From Streptomyces sp. Ag109_O5-10 (lineage in GTDB: Bacteria; Actinomycetota; Actinomycetes; Streptomycetales; Streptomycetaceae), in the NCBI RefSeq assembly GCF_900105755.1, contig NZ_FNTQ01000001.1, forward strand, positions 8,184,001-8,248,000: a stretch of DNA of 64,000 bases, given 5' to 3'. Position numbers and translations under genes: made by a program. The stretch's first letter is position 1, and every line of letters starts with the position of its first letter. Below are positions 23,552 through 31,873 of the stretch, one piece after another. The notes beneath the pieces were generated by a model, which was given only the letters and a program-made list of their open reading frames with translations, was not told the DNA's origin and ran no database searches.

Positions 23552-24799
23552 ATGCCTCCTGCCGTGCGCTTCGGCGTCAACTACACCCCCAGCGAAGGTT
23601 GGTTCCACCACTGGCTCGACTTCGACCTGGACTCGGTGCGCGCCGACCTCGACTCGATCGCCGCGCTGGGGCTGGACCACATCCGGGTCTTCCCCCTGTG
23701 GCCCTACTTCCAGCCCGACCGCACCCTGATCCGCCCCCGTGCGGTGGAACAGCTCGTCGCCCTCGCCGACGCCGCGGCGGAGCGCGGCCTGGACGTCAAC
23801 GTCGACGGCCTGCAGGGGCACCTGAGCAGCTTCGACTTCCTGCCCGCCTGGACCCGCACCTGGCACCGGCGCAACCTCTTCACCGACCCGCAGGTCGTCG
23901 AGGGCGAGGCAGCCTACCTGCGCACCCTCGCCGCGGCCCTCGCGGACCGGCCCAACTTCATCGGGATGACCGTCGGCAACGAGGTCAACCAGTTCGCCGC
24001 CGCACCGCACCCCGATCCCGACCGGATCGGCGCGGCCGACGCGGAGAGGTGGCTCGTCCGGCTGCTGGCCGCCTGCGCCGAGGGCGCCCCCGGCGGGCTG
24101 CACGTGCACGCCTCGTACGACGCCGCCTGGTACCAGGACGACCAGCCCTTCACCCCCGCCCACTCGGCCCGCCTCGGCGCGGTCACCGCCGTGCACTCCT
24201 GGGTGTTCGACGGCACCGCCCAGCGGTACGGCCGCGCCGCCCGGCAGACCGAGGAACACGGCGCCTATCTCGTCGAGTTGAGCAAGGCCTGGGCCGAGGA
24301 CGCGCACCGGCCCGTCTGGCTCCAGGAGGTGGGCGCGCCCGCGCCGCTGATCCCCGCCGAACACGCCGCCGCCTTCGCCGAGGCGACGATCAGCGCCGTC
24401 CTGGACTGCCCCGACCTGTGGGGCGTCACCTGGTGGTGCTCCCACGACGTCAGCCGGGGCCTCGCCGACTTCCCCGAACTCGAGTACGGGCTCGGCCTGC
24501 TGACCAACGACCGCAAGCCCAAGGACATCGCCCACGTGCTCGCGGCGGCCGAGCCCGCGGCGGCACGGCGGCGCTCCACGGCGCTCGTCGTGCCCGCCGA
24601 CCCGGCCCTGCGCTCCCGCAACGCCCCCGGCGGCCCCGTCTTCGACGCCTGGTTCCGGCTCGCCGCCGACGGCGCCCGCCCCACCACCGTCCTCGACACC
24701 CGCGCGGCTGACTTGGACCATCTCACCGCGCGCGGCATCACCGAGGTCGTCACACCCGACCAGGTACTCCCCACCCCACAAGGAGGCACCCGCCCGTGA
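23552..24799 (+). CDS. GH5-like glycosidase, candidate Man-beta-1,4-GlcNAc beta-mannosidase
   Basis: This 415-residue protein has a TIM-barrel glycosidase pattern. FGVNYTPSEGWFHHW opens the first strand, VGNEVNQF carries the acid/base Glu144 (the NE motif of clan A), and WLQEVGAP carries the nucleophile Glu259. TWWCSHDVSR follows the last strand. It has no signal peptide, so it works in the cytoplasm on imported sugars. The position between an oligosaccharide importer and GH85/GH38 genes matches the bifidobacterial GH5 subfamily 18 beta-mannosidases that split Man-beta-1,4-GlcNAc from the N-glycan core, so that activity is my preferred inference. Other GH5-type mannan or glucan activities remain possible. 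AAGGGA precedes the ATG at 23552, and the stop overlaps the GH85 start (GTGA). Confidence 0.8.
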   Translation: MPPAVRFGVNYTPSEGWFHHWLDFDLDSVRADLDSIAALGLDHIRVFPLWPYFQPDRTLIRPRAVEQLVALADAAAERGLDVNVDGLQGHLSSFDFLPAWTRTWHRRNLFTDPQVVEGEAAYLRTLAAALADRPNFIGMTVGNEVNQFAAAPHPDPDRIGAADAERWLVRLLAACAEGAPGGLHVHASYDAAWYQDDQPFTPAHSARLGAVTAVHSWVFDGTAQRYGRAARQTEEHGAYLVELSKAWAEDAHRPVWLQEVGAPAPLIPAEHAAAFAEATISAVLDCPDLWGVTWWCSHDVSRGLADFPELEYGLGLLTNDRKPKDIAHVLAAAEPAAARRRSTALVVPADPALRSRNAPGGPVFDAWFRLAADGARPTTVLDTRAADLDHLTARGITEVVTPDQVLPTPQGGTRP

Positions 24800-26805
24800 A
24801 CCCCAGCAGACGCACCGTCCTCATCGCCGCCACCGCGGCCGCCTTCTTACCCACCCCCGCCACGGCCGCCACCCGGAAGGCCACCCCGGCCACCGCCACG
24901 GCCACCCCGCCCTACGCCGCCTACTTCTACCCGGACTCCTTCCCCTCCGGCAGCCCCGGCACCGGCATCACCTGGCGCAGCCTGAAGACCTGGACGGCGG
25001 CCGGCGACCCCGACCTCGCCTTCAACGCGGCCTCCGTGCCGCTCGCCACCCGCTTCACCCCGACCCCCGCCAACACCACCGCCCGCTCCGGCCAGGCCCG
25101 CATCCAGTCACTGGTGTCCTTCGGACCGACCTCCGGCAACCCCTCCCAGGGCTCGGCCACCGCCGACTACTACGCCCTCACCCACTGGGCCTACCTCGAC
25201 GAACTGGTCTTCTGGGGCGGTTCGGCGGGAGAGGGGCTGATCCTCGCCCCGAACGCGCCGATCGTCGACGCGGCCCACCGGCACGGCGTGCCCGTCCTCG
25301 GCAACATCTTCCTGCCGCCCACCGCCTACGGCGGCCAGCTCCAGTGGACCCGCGACCTGGTCCAGACCGACGCCGCCGGGCACTACCCCCTGGCGGCTCA
25401 GCTCGTCGCCCTGGCCGCCGCCTACGGCTTCGACGGCTGGTTCGTGAACGCCGAGACCGGCGGCGGGAACACCGCCCTCGGCACCGCCATGCTCGGCTTC
25501 GTCACCGAACTCAAGTCCCTGGCCGCGGCCCAGGGCCAGCGAGTCACCTGGTACGACGCGATGACCGTGGGCGGCACGGTCAGCTGGCAGGGCGCGCTGA
25601 ACGGCCAGAACCAGGCCTTCTTCCAGGCCGCCGACGACATGTTCGTCGACTTCCGGTGGAGCGCCTCGACCCTCGCCTCCTCGGGCACGAAGGCGGTCCG
25701 GCTCGGTCGCAGCCGCTACGAGCTGTGGGCCGGGGTCGACGTCGAGTCCAACGGCTCGAACACCTCCGTGAACTGGGACGCGATGGTCCCGAGCGGTGCG
25801 GCGCACATCACGTCCGTCGGCTTCTACCGGCCCGAGTGGACCCGCAACCACCTGCCCGCGAGCCGCACCCCCGGCGACTTCCACGCCGCCGACGACCGGT
25901 TCTGGACCGGGCGCTCACTGGACCCGTCCCGGCCGGACGGCACCGACCCCTGGCGGGCGCCGGCCGTGTCGGTGGCGGACCGTTCGACGGTGACGGCGGT
26001 GCCGTTCGCGAGCGTCTTCAACACCGGGCACGGGCTGCGCTGGTACGAGGACGGCGAGGTCGCCTCGGACACGCCCTGGAACCACCTCGGCCTCCAGGAC
26101 CGGCTTCCGTCCCGGCGCTGGGCGGTCCGGACGTCCGGCACCCGGCCGGCCGTGACCTTCGACTTCGCGGCCGCCTGGCGGGGCGGCAGCAGCGTGCTGG
26201 TGGACGGCGCCCTGGACCGGCCCGTCGTCCTCGACCTCTACGCGACCCGGCTGCCGATCACGGCACAGACGGTTGTCGAGCTGACGTACCGGACCGACGC
26301 TGGGAGCGTGGACGTCGAACTGGCCGTCGCCACCGCCGAGCCGGGCAGCGCCGGCACGGCACCGCCGTACACCTATGTGCCGGTGGACTCCGGCGACGGC
26401 TGGTCGACCGCGACCGTCCCGCTCACCGGACTCTCCGGCACCGTCCACGCCCTCGGCGTCCGCCTCACGGCGACCGAAGGTCCGGTCCGGTGGCGGCTCG
26501 GCGCAATCGCCGTACGGCAGGGAGCGGACACCCCGGCAGCTCCCGCCGACCCGCGGATCACCGCGGCCGACGGCGGAACCCTGCGCCTCGCCTGGGACGC
26601 GGCACCCGGCGCCGTACGGCAGTACACCCTGCACCGCCTTCTCCCCGACGGCACCCGGCGCTTCCTCGGCGCCACCGGCCAGCGCGCCTGTTTCCTGACC
26701 GGCCTGCAGCCGGAGCAGGGAGAGACGACGGGACGGTTCGAAGTGCGTGCCGTAGGGGAGCTGTACACCTCGTCGGATCCCGTCACCGTCTCGCACACCT
26801 GGTAA
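24796..26805 (+). CDS. Secreted GH85 endo-beta-N-acetylglucosaminidase (ENGase)
   Basis: GH85 enzymes cut the chitobiose core of N-glycans, releasing the glycan from the protein by substrate-assisted catalysis. The N-terminal signal (PSRRTVLIAATAAAF) has a twin-arginine look, so export is expected. The catalytic barrel (about 40-370) contains YGFDGWFVNAE, with Asn218 to orient the substrate acetamido group and Glu220 as acid/base, the N-x-E pair of the family. Beta-sandwich domains follow, including a fibronectin-like module near the C-terminus. Codon 18 is TTA, the only TTA I found in a gene here, so translation should need the bldA tRNA. The GTG start overlaps the preceding stop. The gene links the operon to glycoprotein N-glycans rather than plant mannan. 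Confidence 0.92.
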   Translation: MNPSRRTVLIAATAAAFLPTPATAATRKATPATATATPPYAAYFYPDSFPSGSPGTGITWRSLKTWTAAGDPDLAFNAASVPLATRFTPTPANTTARSGQARIQSLVSFGPTSGNPSQGSATADYYALTHWAYLDELVFWGGSAGEGLILAPNAPIVDAAHRHGVPVLGNIFLPPTAYGGQLQWTRDLVQTDAAGHYPLAAQLVALAAAYGFDGWFVNAETGGGNTALGTAMLGFVTELKSLAAAQGQRVTWYDAMTVGGTVSWQGALNGQNQAFFQAADDMFVDFRWSASTLASSGTKAVRLGRSRYELWAGVDVESNGSNTSVNWDAMVPSGAAHITSVGFYRPEWTRNHLPASRTPGDFHAADDRFWTGRSLDPSRPDGTDPWRAPAVSVADRSTVTAVPFASVFNTGHGLRWYEDGEVASDTPWNHLGLQDRLPSRRWAVRTSGTRPAVTFDFAAAWRGGSSVLVDGALDRPVVLDLYATRLPITAQTVVELTYRTDAGSVDVELAVATAEPGSAGTAPPYTYVPVDSGDGWSTATVPLTGLSGTVHALGVRLTATEGPVRWRLGAIAVRQGADTPAAPADPRITAADGGTLRLAWDAAPGAVRQYTLHRLLPDGTRRFLGATGQRACFLTGLQPEQGETTGRFEVRAVGELYTSSDPVTVSHTW

Positions 26806-26833
26806 CCGGTAACCAACAAACGGAGCACCCCGC

Positions 26834-29800
26834 ATGCATGACGACCGCAGCCTGGTCGAAGCCCGCCTGAGGCGGGTCCTCGACGAGCGCATCCGCCCCG
26901 CCGTGTATCCCGAGTCCGTGCCGCTCGACGTCGCGGTGTGGCACGCGCCCGGCGAGCCCGTACCGGTCGACGAGGGGCTCGCGGCCGAGCCCGAGCCGAT
27001 CGCGGTGGGCACCCGGTGGGGTGCTCCGTGGGGCACCAGCTGGTTCCGGGTGACCGGAACCGTCCCCGAGGAGTGGGCCGGCCGGACCGTGGAGGCCCTC
27101 CTCGACCTCGGCTTCGACGAGAACATGCCCGGCTTCCAGTGCGAGGGCCTGGTCTACCGCCCCGACGGCACCCCGGTGAAGGGCCTCAACCCGCGCAACC
27201 AGTGGGTCCGCGTCGGCGCCCCCGCCGAGGGCGGCGAACAGGTCAGGCTGCACATCGAGGCCGCCTCCAATCCCGTCATCCTCGACTACCACCCGTTCCG
27301 GCCCACCTGGCTCGGCGACAAGGACACCGCCGGACACGAACCGCAGTACACGCTCACCCGGATGGACCTCGCCGTCTTCGACGAGACCGTGTGGCAGCTC
27401 GTCATCGACCTGGAGGTGCTCGGCGAGCTGATGGCCGAGCTGCCGGCCGACGGGCAGCGCCGCCACGAGATCCTGCGCGCGGTCGAGCGGGCGCTGGACG
27501 CGGTCGACCTGCAGGACGTGAACGGCACGGCGGCCGAGGCCCGTGCCCGTCTCGCCGAGGTCCTCGCCGCCCCCGCCGTACCCTCCGCGCACCGGATCAG
27601 CGCGGTCGGGCACGCCCATATCGACTCGGCGTGGCTGTGGCCGCTGCGCGAGACCGTCCGCAAGGTCGCCCGCACCACCGCCAACATGACCGCCCTCGCC
27701 GAGGACGAACCCGACTTCGTGTTCGCCATGTCCCAGGCCCAGCAGTGGGCCTGGGTGAAGGAGCACCGGCCCGAGGTGTGGGCGCGGGTGAAGAAGGCGG
27801 TCGCGGAGGGGCGGTTCGTGCCGGCCGGCGGGATGTGGGTGGAGTCGGACACCAACATGCCGGGTTCGGAGGCGATGGCCCGTCAGTTCGTGCACGGCAA
27901 ACGGTTCTTCCTCGAGGAGTTCGGGATCGAGAACGACGAGGCGTGGCTGCCCGACACCTTCGGCTTCGCCGCCGGACTTCCGCAGATCATCAGGGCGGCG
28001 GGCTCGACCCGCCTCCTCACCCAGAAGATCTCCTGGTCCCAGACGAACAAGTTCCCGCACCACACCTTCCACTGGGAGGGCATCGACGGCACCCGGATCT
28101 TCACCCACTTCCCGCCCGTCGACACCTACAACTGCTCCATGAAGGGCAGTGAACTCGCCCACGCGGCACGCAACTTCAAGGACAAGGGCCGCGCCCGGCA
28201 CTCCCTCGCACCCACCGGGTGGGGCGACGGAGGCGGCGGCACGACCCGTGAGATGGTCGCCAAGTCGGCCCGGGTACGGAACCTGGAGGGCTCACCGACG
28301 GTCGTCTGGGAGACGCCGGAGCAGTTCTTCGCCAAGGCCGAGACCGAGTACCCCGACGCGCCCGTCTGGGTCGGCGAGCTCTACCTCGAACTGCACCGCG
28401 CCACCCTCACCAGCCAGGCGAAGACCAAGCAGGGCAACCGGCGCAGCGAGCACCTCCTGCGGGAGGCCGAACTGTGGGCGGCGACGGCGGCCGTACGCAC
28501 CGGATTCCCCTACCCCTACGCGGACTTGGACCGGATCTGGAAGACGGTCCTGCTGCACCAGTTCCACGACATCCTGCCGGGTTCCTCGATCGCCTGGGTG
28601 CACCGGGAGGCGAGGGCGACCTACCAGCGGCTCACGGCCGAACTCACCGCGATCATCGACGCGGCCCAGCGGTCCCTGGCGGGGCAGGGCGACCGGCCGC
28701 TGCTGTTCAACGCGGCACCGCACAGCCGGGGCGGAGTCCCCGCCGGCGGTGCGGCGCGGGAGCAGCCGTCCGGCGAGGTGACCGTGTCGGACCGGCCCGG
28801 GGGCGGACACGTCCTCGCCAACGGCCTCCTGCGCGTCGAGATCGACGCCCGCGGCCTCGTCGTGTCCGCGTACGACCTCGACGCCGACCGCGAGACCGTC
28901 GCGCCCGGCACGGCCGCCAACCTGCTCCAGCTCCACCCGGACTTCCCGAACATGTGGGACGCCTGGGACGTCGACGCCTTCTACCGCAACGCGGTCACGG
29001 ACCTCACCGAGACCGACGAGCTGACGGCCGGTGCGGAGGGCGTCCGGATCGTACGGTCCTTCGGCTCGTCCCGGGTCACCCAGGTGCTGTCCCTGCCACC
29101 GGGGGAGCGTCGGCTGCTGATCGACACGGAGGTCGACTGGCACGAGACGGAGAAGTTCCTGAAACTGGCCTTTCCCCTGGACATGCACGCCGAACGATAC
29201 GCGTCGGAGACCCAGTTCGGTCACTTCCACCGCCCGACCCACACCAACACCTCGTGGGAGGCGGCGAAGTTCGAGGCCTGCAACCACCGCTTCGTCCACC
29301 TGGAGGAGCCGGGCTGGGGCGTGGCGATCGTCAACGACTCGACCTACGGCCACGACGTGACCCGCAGCGTCCGCACGGACGGCGACAAGGGAACGACGAT
29401 CACGGTCCGCGCCTCACTGCTGCGCGCCCCCCGCTTCCCCGACCCCGAGACCGACCAGGGCATCCACCGCTTCCGGCACGCCCTGGTGCCGGGCGCGGCC
29501 ATCGCGGACGCGGTCCGCGAGGGCTGGCGGATCAACCTGGCGGAGCGCCGGGTGACGGGAGCGAACGACGTCGCTCCGCTGGTCACGGTCGACAACGAGG
29601 CGGTGGTGATCACGGCGGTGAAACTGGCCGACGACGGCAGCGGCGACGTGGTGGTCCGCTTCCACGAGGCGCACGGCGGCAGGGCCCGCGCTACGTTGAC
29701 CGCGGGCTTCGAGGTCGCGGATGTCACGGCGACCGACCTCTTGGAGCGCCCGCTCCCCGACGCACCGGAGCACGTCGGCAACAGCGTCGGACTGCGCCTG

Positions 29801-29842
29801 CGCCCCTTCGAGTTGATGACCTTGCGACTCCGCCGAGCCTGA
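26834..29842 (+). CDS. GH38 alpha-mannosidase
   Basis: This 1002-residue enzyme is a zinc-dependent retaining alpha-mannosidase of family GH38. The metal and active-site segment is GHAHIDSAWLWP near residue 258-270, the nucleophile is the Asp of WLPDTFGF near 373, and the C-terminal beta-domains continue to the end. Length fits the bacterial ER-type group, which removes alpha-1,2-, 1,3- or 1,6-linked mannose. No signal peptide is present, so it would trim imported oligosaccharides in the cytoplasm. It begins 28 bases after the ENGase stop and is the last gene of the operon; a long perfect-looking hairpin follows directly after the stop. Together with the GH5-like enzyme it could degrade the mannose part of N-glycans to monosaccharide. 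Confidence 0.95.
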   Translation: MHDDRSLVEARLRRVLDERIRPAVYPESVPLDVAVWHAPGEPVPVDEGLAAEPEPIAVGTRWGAPWGTSWFRVTGTVPEEWAGRTVEALLDLGFDENMPGFQCEGLVYRPDGTPVKGLNPRNQWVRVGAPAEGGEQVRLHIEAASNPVILDYHPFRPTWLGDKDTAGHEPQYTLTRMDLAVFDETVWQLVIDLEVLGELMAELPADGQRRHEILRAVERALDAVDLQDVNGTAAEARARLAEVLAAPAVPSAHRISAVGHAHIDSAWLWPLRETVRKVARTTANMTALAEDEPDFVFAMSQAQQWAWVKEHRPEVWARVKKAVAEGRFVPAGGMWVESDTNMPGSEAMARQFVHGKRFFLEEFGIENDEAWLPDTFGFAAGLPQIIRAAGSTRLLTQKISWSQTNKFPHHTFHWEGIDGTRIFTHFPPVDTYNCSMKGSELAHAARNFKDKGRARHSLAPTGWGDGGGGTTREMVAKSARVRNLEGSPTVVWETPEQFFAKAETEYPDAPVWVGELYLELHRATLTSQAKTKQGNRRSEHLLREAELWAATAAVRTGFPYPYADLDRIWKTVLLHQFHDILPGSSIAWVHREARATYQRLTAELTAIIDAAQRSLAGQGDRPLLFNAAPHSRGGVPAGGAAREQPSGEVTVSDRPGGGHVLANGLLRVEIDARGLVVSAYDLDADRETVAPGTAANLLQLHPDFPNMWDAWDVDAFYRNAVTDLTETDELTAGAEGVRIVRSFGSSRVTQVLSLPPGERRLLIDTEVDWHETEKFLKLAFPLDMHAERYASETQFGHFHRPTHTNTSWEAAKFEACNHRFVHLEEPGWGVAIVNDSTYGHDVTRSVRTDGDKGTTITVRASLLRAPRFPDPETDQGIHRFRHALVPGAAIADAVREGWRINLAERRVTGANDVAPLVTVDNEAVVITAVKLADDGSGDVVVRFHEAHGGRARATLTAGFEVADVTATDLLERPLPDAPEHVGNSVGLRLRPFELMTLRLRRA

Positions 29843-29893
29843 GCGGCCCCGTCAGGGGCGCTGGGGGTACCCCCAGCGCCCCTGACGGGCCGC
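29843..29893. terminator. 51-base hairpin terminator between GH38 and FadR-type genes
   Basis: A nearly perfect palindrome starts at the base after the GH38 stop. Nineteen-base arms meet at GGTACC with no loop, and the outer arms (GCGGCCC and GGCCGC) extend it with one unpaired base. It lies between convergent genes and probably ends transcription from both sides. The segment CGTCAGGGGCGC matches the GGGGCGC-type repeat common in Streptomyces intergenic DNA. Confidence 0.8.
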
Positions 29894-29925
29894 TGCCGAA
29901 CCGCGGCGGACTTCGCCGGGACCGC

Positions 29926-30627
29926 TCAGGTGCCGAGCTGTGCGCGCAGCCACTCCTCGACCTCACCGACATGCGCAGCCGCCGCGGCCCTCGCCGCCTC
30001 CGGATCCCGGGCGACGAGGGCGCGGTGGATCGCCGCATGCTCCCGCCGCGTCCGGTCGAACGCCCCCTCCTCCTCGTACCCCCGCCACACCCGAGCCCGG
30101 AACGTCCGCGAGGACAGGCCCTCCAGGATCGCGGCCATCGTGTCGTTCCCGGCGGCCCCCGCGATCACCCGGTGGAAGGCGAGGTCGTGCGCGAGGATCT
30201 CCTCGGGATCGTCCGTCGCGTTCATCGCCGCGAGGTGCTTCTCCACCTCGGCCAACTGGTCGGCCGTGATCCGCGCGGCGGCCAGCGCCGTCGCCGTCGA
30301 TTCGAGGACCCGCCGCACCTCCAGCAGCTCCACCAGCCGCGGCCCGCGTGACAGGTCGGCGACCACACCGAACGTCTCCAGCAGGTCACCCGCCTCCAGC
30401 TGGGTGACGTAGATCCCGGAGCCGTGCCGGGCATCGAGGACGCCGAGGACCGTCAGCGCGCGGATCGCCTCGCGCATGGAGCTGCGCGACATGCCCAGCT
30501 GGGCGGCGAGGTCGCGTTCCGTCGGCAGCCGCTGGCCCGGCTCCAGGCGGCCCTCCGCGATCATCGCCTTGATCCGCTCGATGGCGCGCTGCGTCACCGT
30601 GCCCTTCTGTGGCGTCGTCTCGTCCAC
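29926..30627 (-). CDS. FadR-type GntR regulator of the fucose operon
   Basis: The 233-residue protein has a GntR winged helix at about 12-75 (LPTERDLAAQLGMSRSSMREA, wing HGSGIYV) and a C-terminal all-helical FCD domain from about 85, which usually binds a metal and an organic acid or sugar acid. The GTG at 30627 follows GGAGG with good spacing. The gene is divergent from the importer and fucose catabolic operon. The gap holds GTGGTCCGACCAC, a typical FadR-subfamily operator, and a second copy inside the forward promoter. The effector is therefore probably a fucose pathway acid such as L-fuconate or 2-keto-3-deoxy-L-fuconate; this is inference. Confidence 0.93.
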   Translation of the reverse strand: MDETTPQKGTVTQRAIERIKAMIAEGRLEPGQRLPTERDLAAQLGMSRSSMREAIRALTVLGVLDARHGSGIYVTQLEAGDLLETFGVVADLSRGPRLVELLEVRRVLESTATALAAARITADQLAEVEKHLAAMNATDDPEEILAHDLAFHRVIAGAAGNDTMAAILEGLSSRTFRARVWRGYEEEGAFDRTRREHAAIHRALVARDPEAARAAAAAHVGEVEEWLRAQLGT

Positions 30628-30670
30628 ACCGCTCCTCCCGTCGCCGGTGCGCCGAAGTCTAACCAGCGAG

Positions 30671-30683
30671 GTGGTCCGACCAC
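30671..30683. promoter_or_regulatory. FadR-type operator, copy 1
   Basis: GTGGTCCGACCAC is a perfect palindrome with six-base arms around one C. It matches the TGGTC-N-GACCA form typical of FadR-subfamily GntR regulators. It lies 44 bases upstream of the regulator start codon, so autorepression is likely. Confidence 0.7.
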
Positions 30684-30732
30684 TACGGCTCGTTCGACGG
30701 CTCATCGACGGAAAATAAGCGTTCGCGGGGTG

Positions 30733-30761
30733 TTGAATCCGCCGAGTGGTCTGATAAGTAT
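30733..30761 (+). promoter_or_regulatory. Fucose operon promoter with FadR-type operator copy 2
   Basis: TTGAAT and AAGTAT are spaced by 17 bases and form a plausible promoter. The spacer and -10 contain GTGGTCTGATAAG (30746-30758), which keeps one perfect half of the upstream operator and a degenerate second half. A repressor bound here would cover the polymerase site. The binding-protein ATG is 41 bases beyond. Confidence 0.6.
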
Positions 30762-30802
30762 GCGGGCATCTGCTCGAACACGCTCGATGAGGAGCTGCCA
30801 AG

Positions 30803-31873
30803 ATGCCCGGCAGAACACTGAGGAAGCGGAACAGGTCCCGGATCATCGGCGCGACGGCCGTCGCCGTCGGAGCCTCGCTCGTGCTCGCCGCCTGCGGCAG
30901 CACCAAGGACACCGGCAGCGGCAGCGCCGGAGGCGGTGGCACCGGCAAGGTGGGGGTGATCCTGCCCCTGCTGACCTCGCCGTTCTGGCAGTCGTACAAC
31001 GACTACGTGCCCAAGATGGCGACGTCCGAGGGCGTGGACGCGCTGAAGACGGTCAACTCCAACAGTGACCCCTCGCAGCAGATCACCGACATCAACAACG
31101 AGCTGAACCAGGGCGTGAAGGGGCTGGTCGTCGCCCCGCTGGACAGTGCCGCCATCGAGGCGGGACTCGACCAGGCCGAGCGCAAGGGCGTGCCGGTGGT
31201 CGCCGTGGACGTCGCGCCGGACAAGGGCAAGGTCGCCATGGTGGTCCGGGCCGACAACGTCGCCTACGGCGAGAAGGCCTGCGACTACCTCGGCCGGCAG
31301 GTCACCAGCGGCAAGGTCGTGCAGATCATGGGCGACCTGGCCTCGGTCAACGGCCGGGACCGCTCCGAGGCGTTCCGCTCCTGCGTGAAGAAGAAGTACC
31401 CGAAGCTCAAGGTCCTGGAGATCCCCGCCAAGTGGGAGTCCGACACGGCCGCCTCCCAGCTGGGCACGCTGCTCAACGCCAACCCCGACATCAAGGGCAT
31501 CTACATGCAGGCCGGCGGCGTCTACCTGGCGCCGACCCTGCAGACCCTGAAGTCCAAGGGCATGCTCAAGACGGCCGGGCAGAGCGGGCACATCGTGATC
31601 GTCTCCAACGACGGCATCCCGCAGGAGTTCGACGCCATCCGCAAGGGCGAGATCGACGCGACCGTCTCCCAGCCCGCCGACGCCTACGCCAAGTACGGCA
31701 TGTACTACATCAAGGCGGCGATGGAGGGGAAGACGTTCAAGCCCGGCCCGACCGACCACGACTCCACGATCGTCAAGCTGCCCAGCGGGATCCTGGAGGA
31801 CCAGCTCCCGGCGCCCTTGGTCACGAAGGACAACGTGGACGACCCGAAGCTGTGGGGCAACACGGTCAAATGA
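30803..31873 (+). CDS. Sugar ABC importer, RbsB-like binding lipoprotein (probably L-fucose)
   Basis: The 356-residue protein is a type-1 periplasmic-binding-fold lipoprotein of the ribose/rhamnose (CUT2) class. Its lipobox VLAAC ends at Cys31, followed by a Gly/Ser linker, and the fold contains GVKGLVVAPLDS and IVIVSNDGIPQEFDAI, typical of this family. It is the first gene of an operon encoding its own ATPase and permease and the L-fucose pathway enzymes, so the ligand is probably free L-fucose. Fucose is structurally close to the ligands of related rhamnose and ribose systems, so those are alternatives. The stop overlaps the ATPase start as ATGA. Confidence 0.9.
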   Translation: MPGRTLRKRNRSRIIGATAVAVGASLVLAACGSTKDTGSGSAGGGGTGKVGVILPLLTSPFWQSYNDYVPKMATSEGVDALKTVNSNSDPSQQITDINNELNQGVKGLVVAPLDSAAIEAGLDQAERKGVPVVAVDVAPDKGKVAMVVRADNVAYGEKACDYLGRQVTSGKVVQIMGDLASVNGRDRSEAFRSCVKKKYPKLKVLEIPAKWESDTAASQLGTLLNANPDIKGIYMQAGGVYLAPTLQTLKSKGMLKTAGQSGHIVIVSNDGIPQEFDAIRKGEIDATVSQPADAYAKYGMYYIKAAMEGKTFKPGPTDHDSTIVKLPSGILEDQLPAPLVTKDNVDDPKLWGNTVK

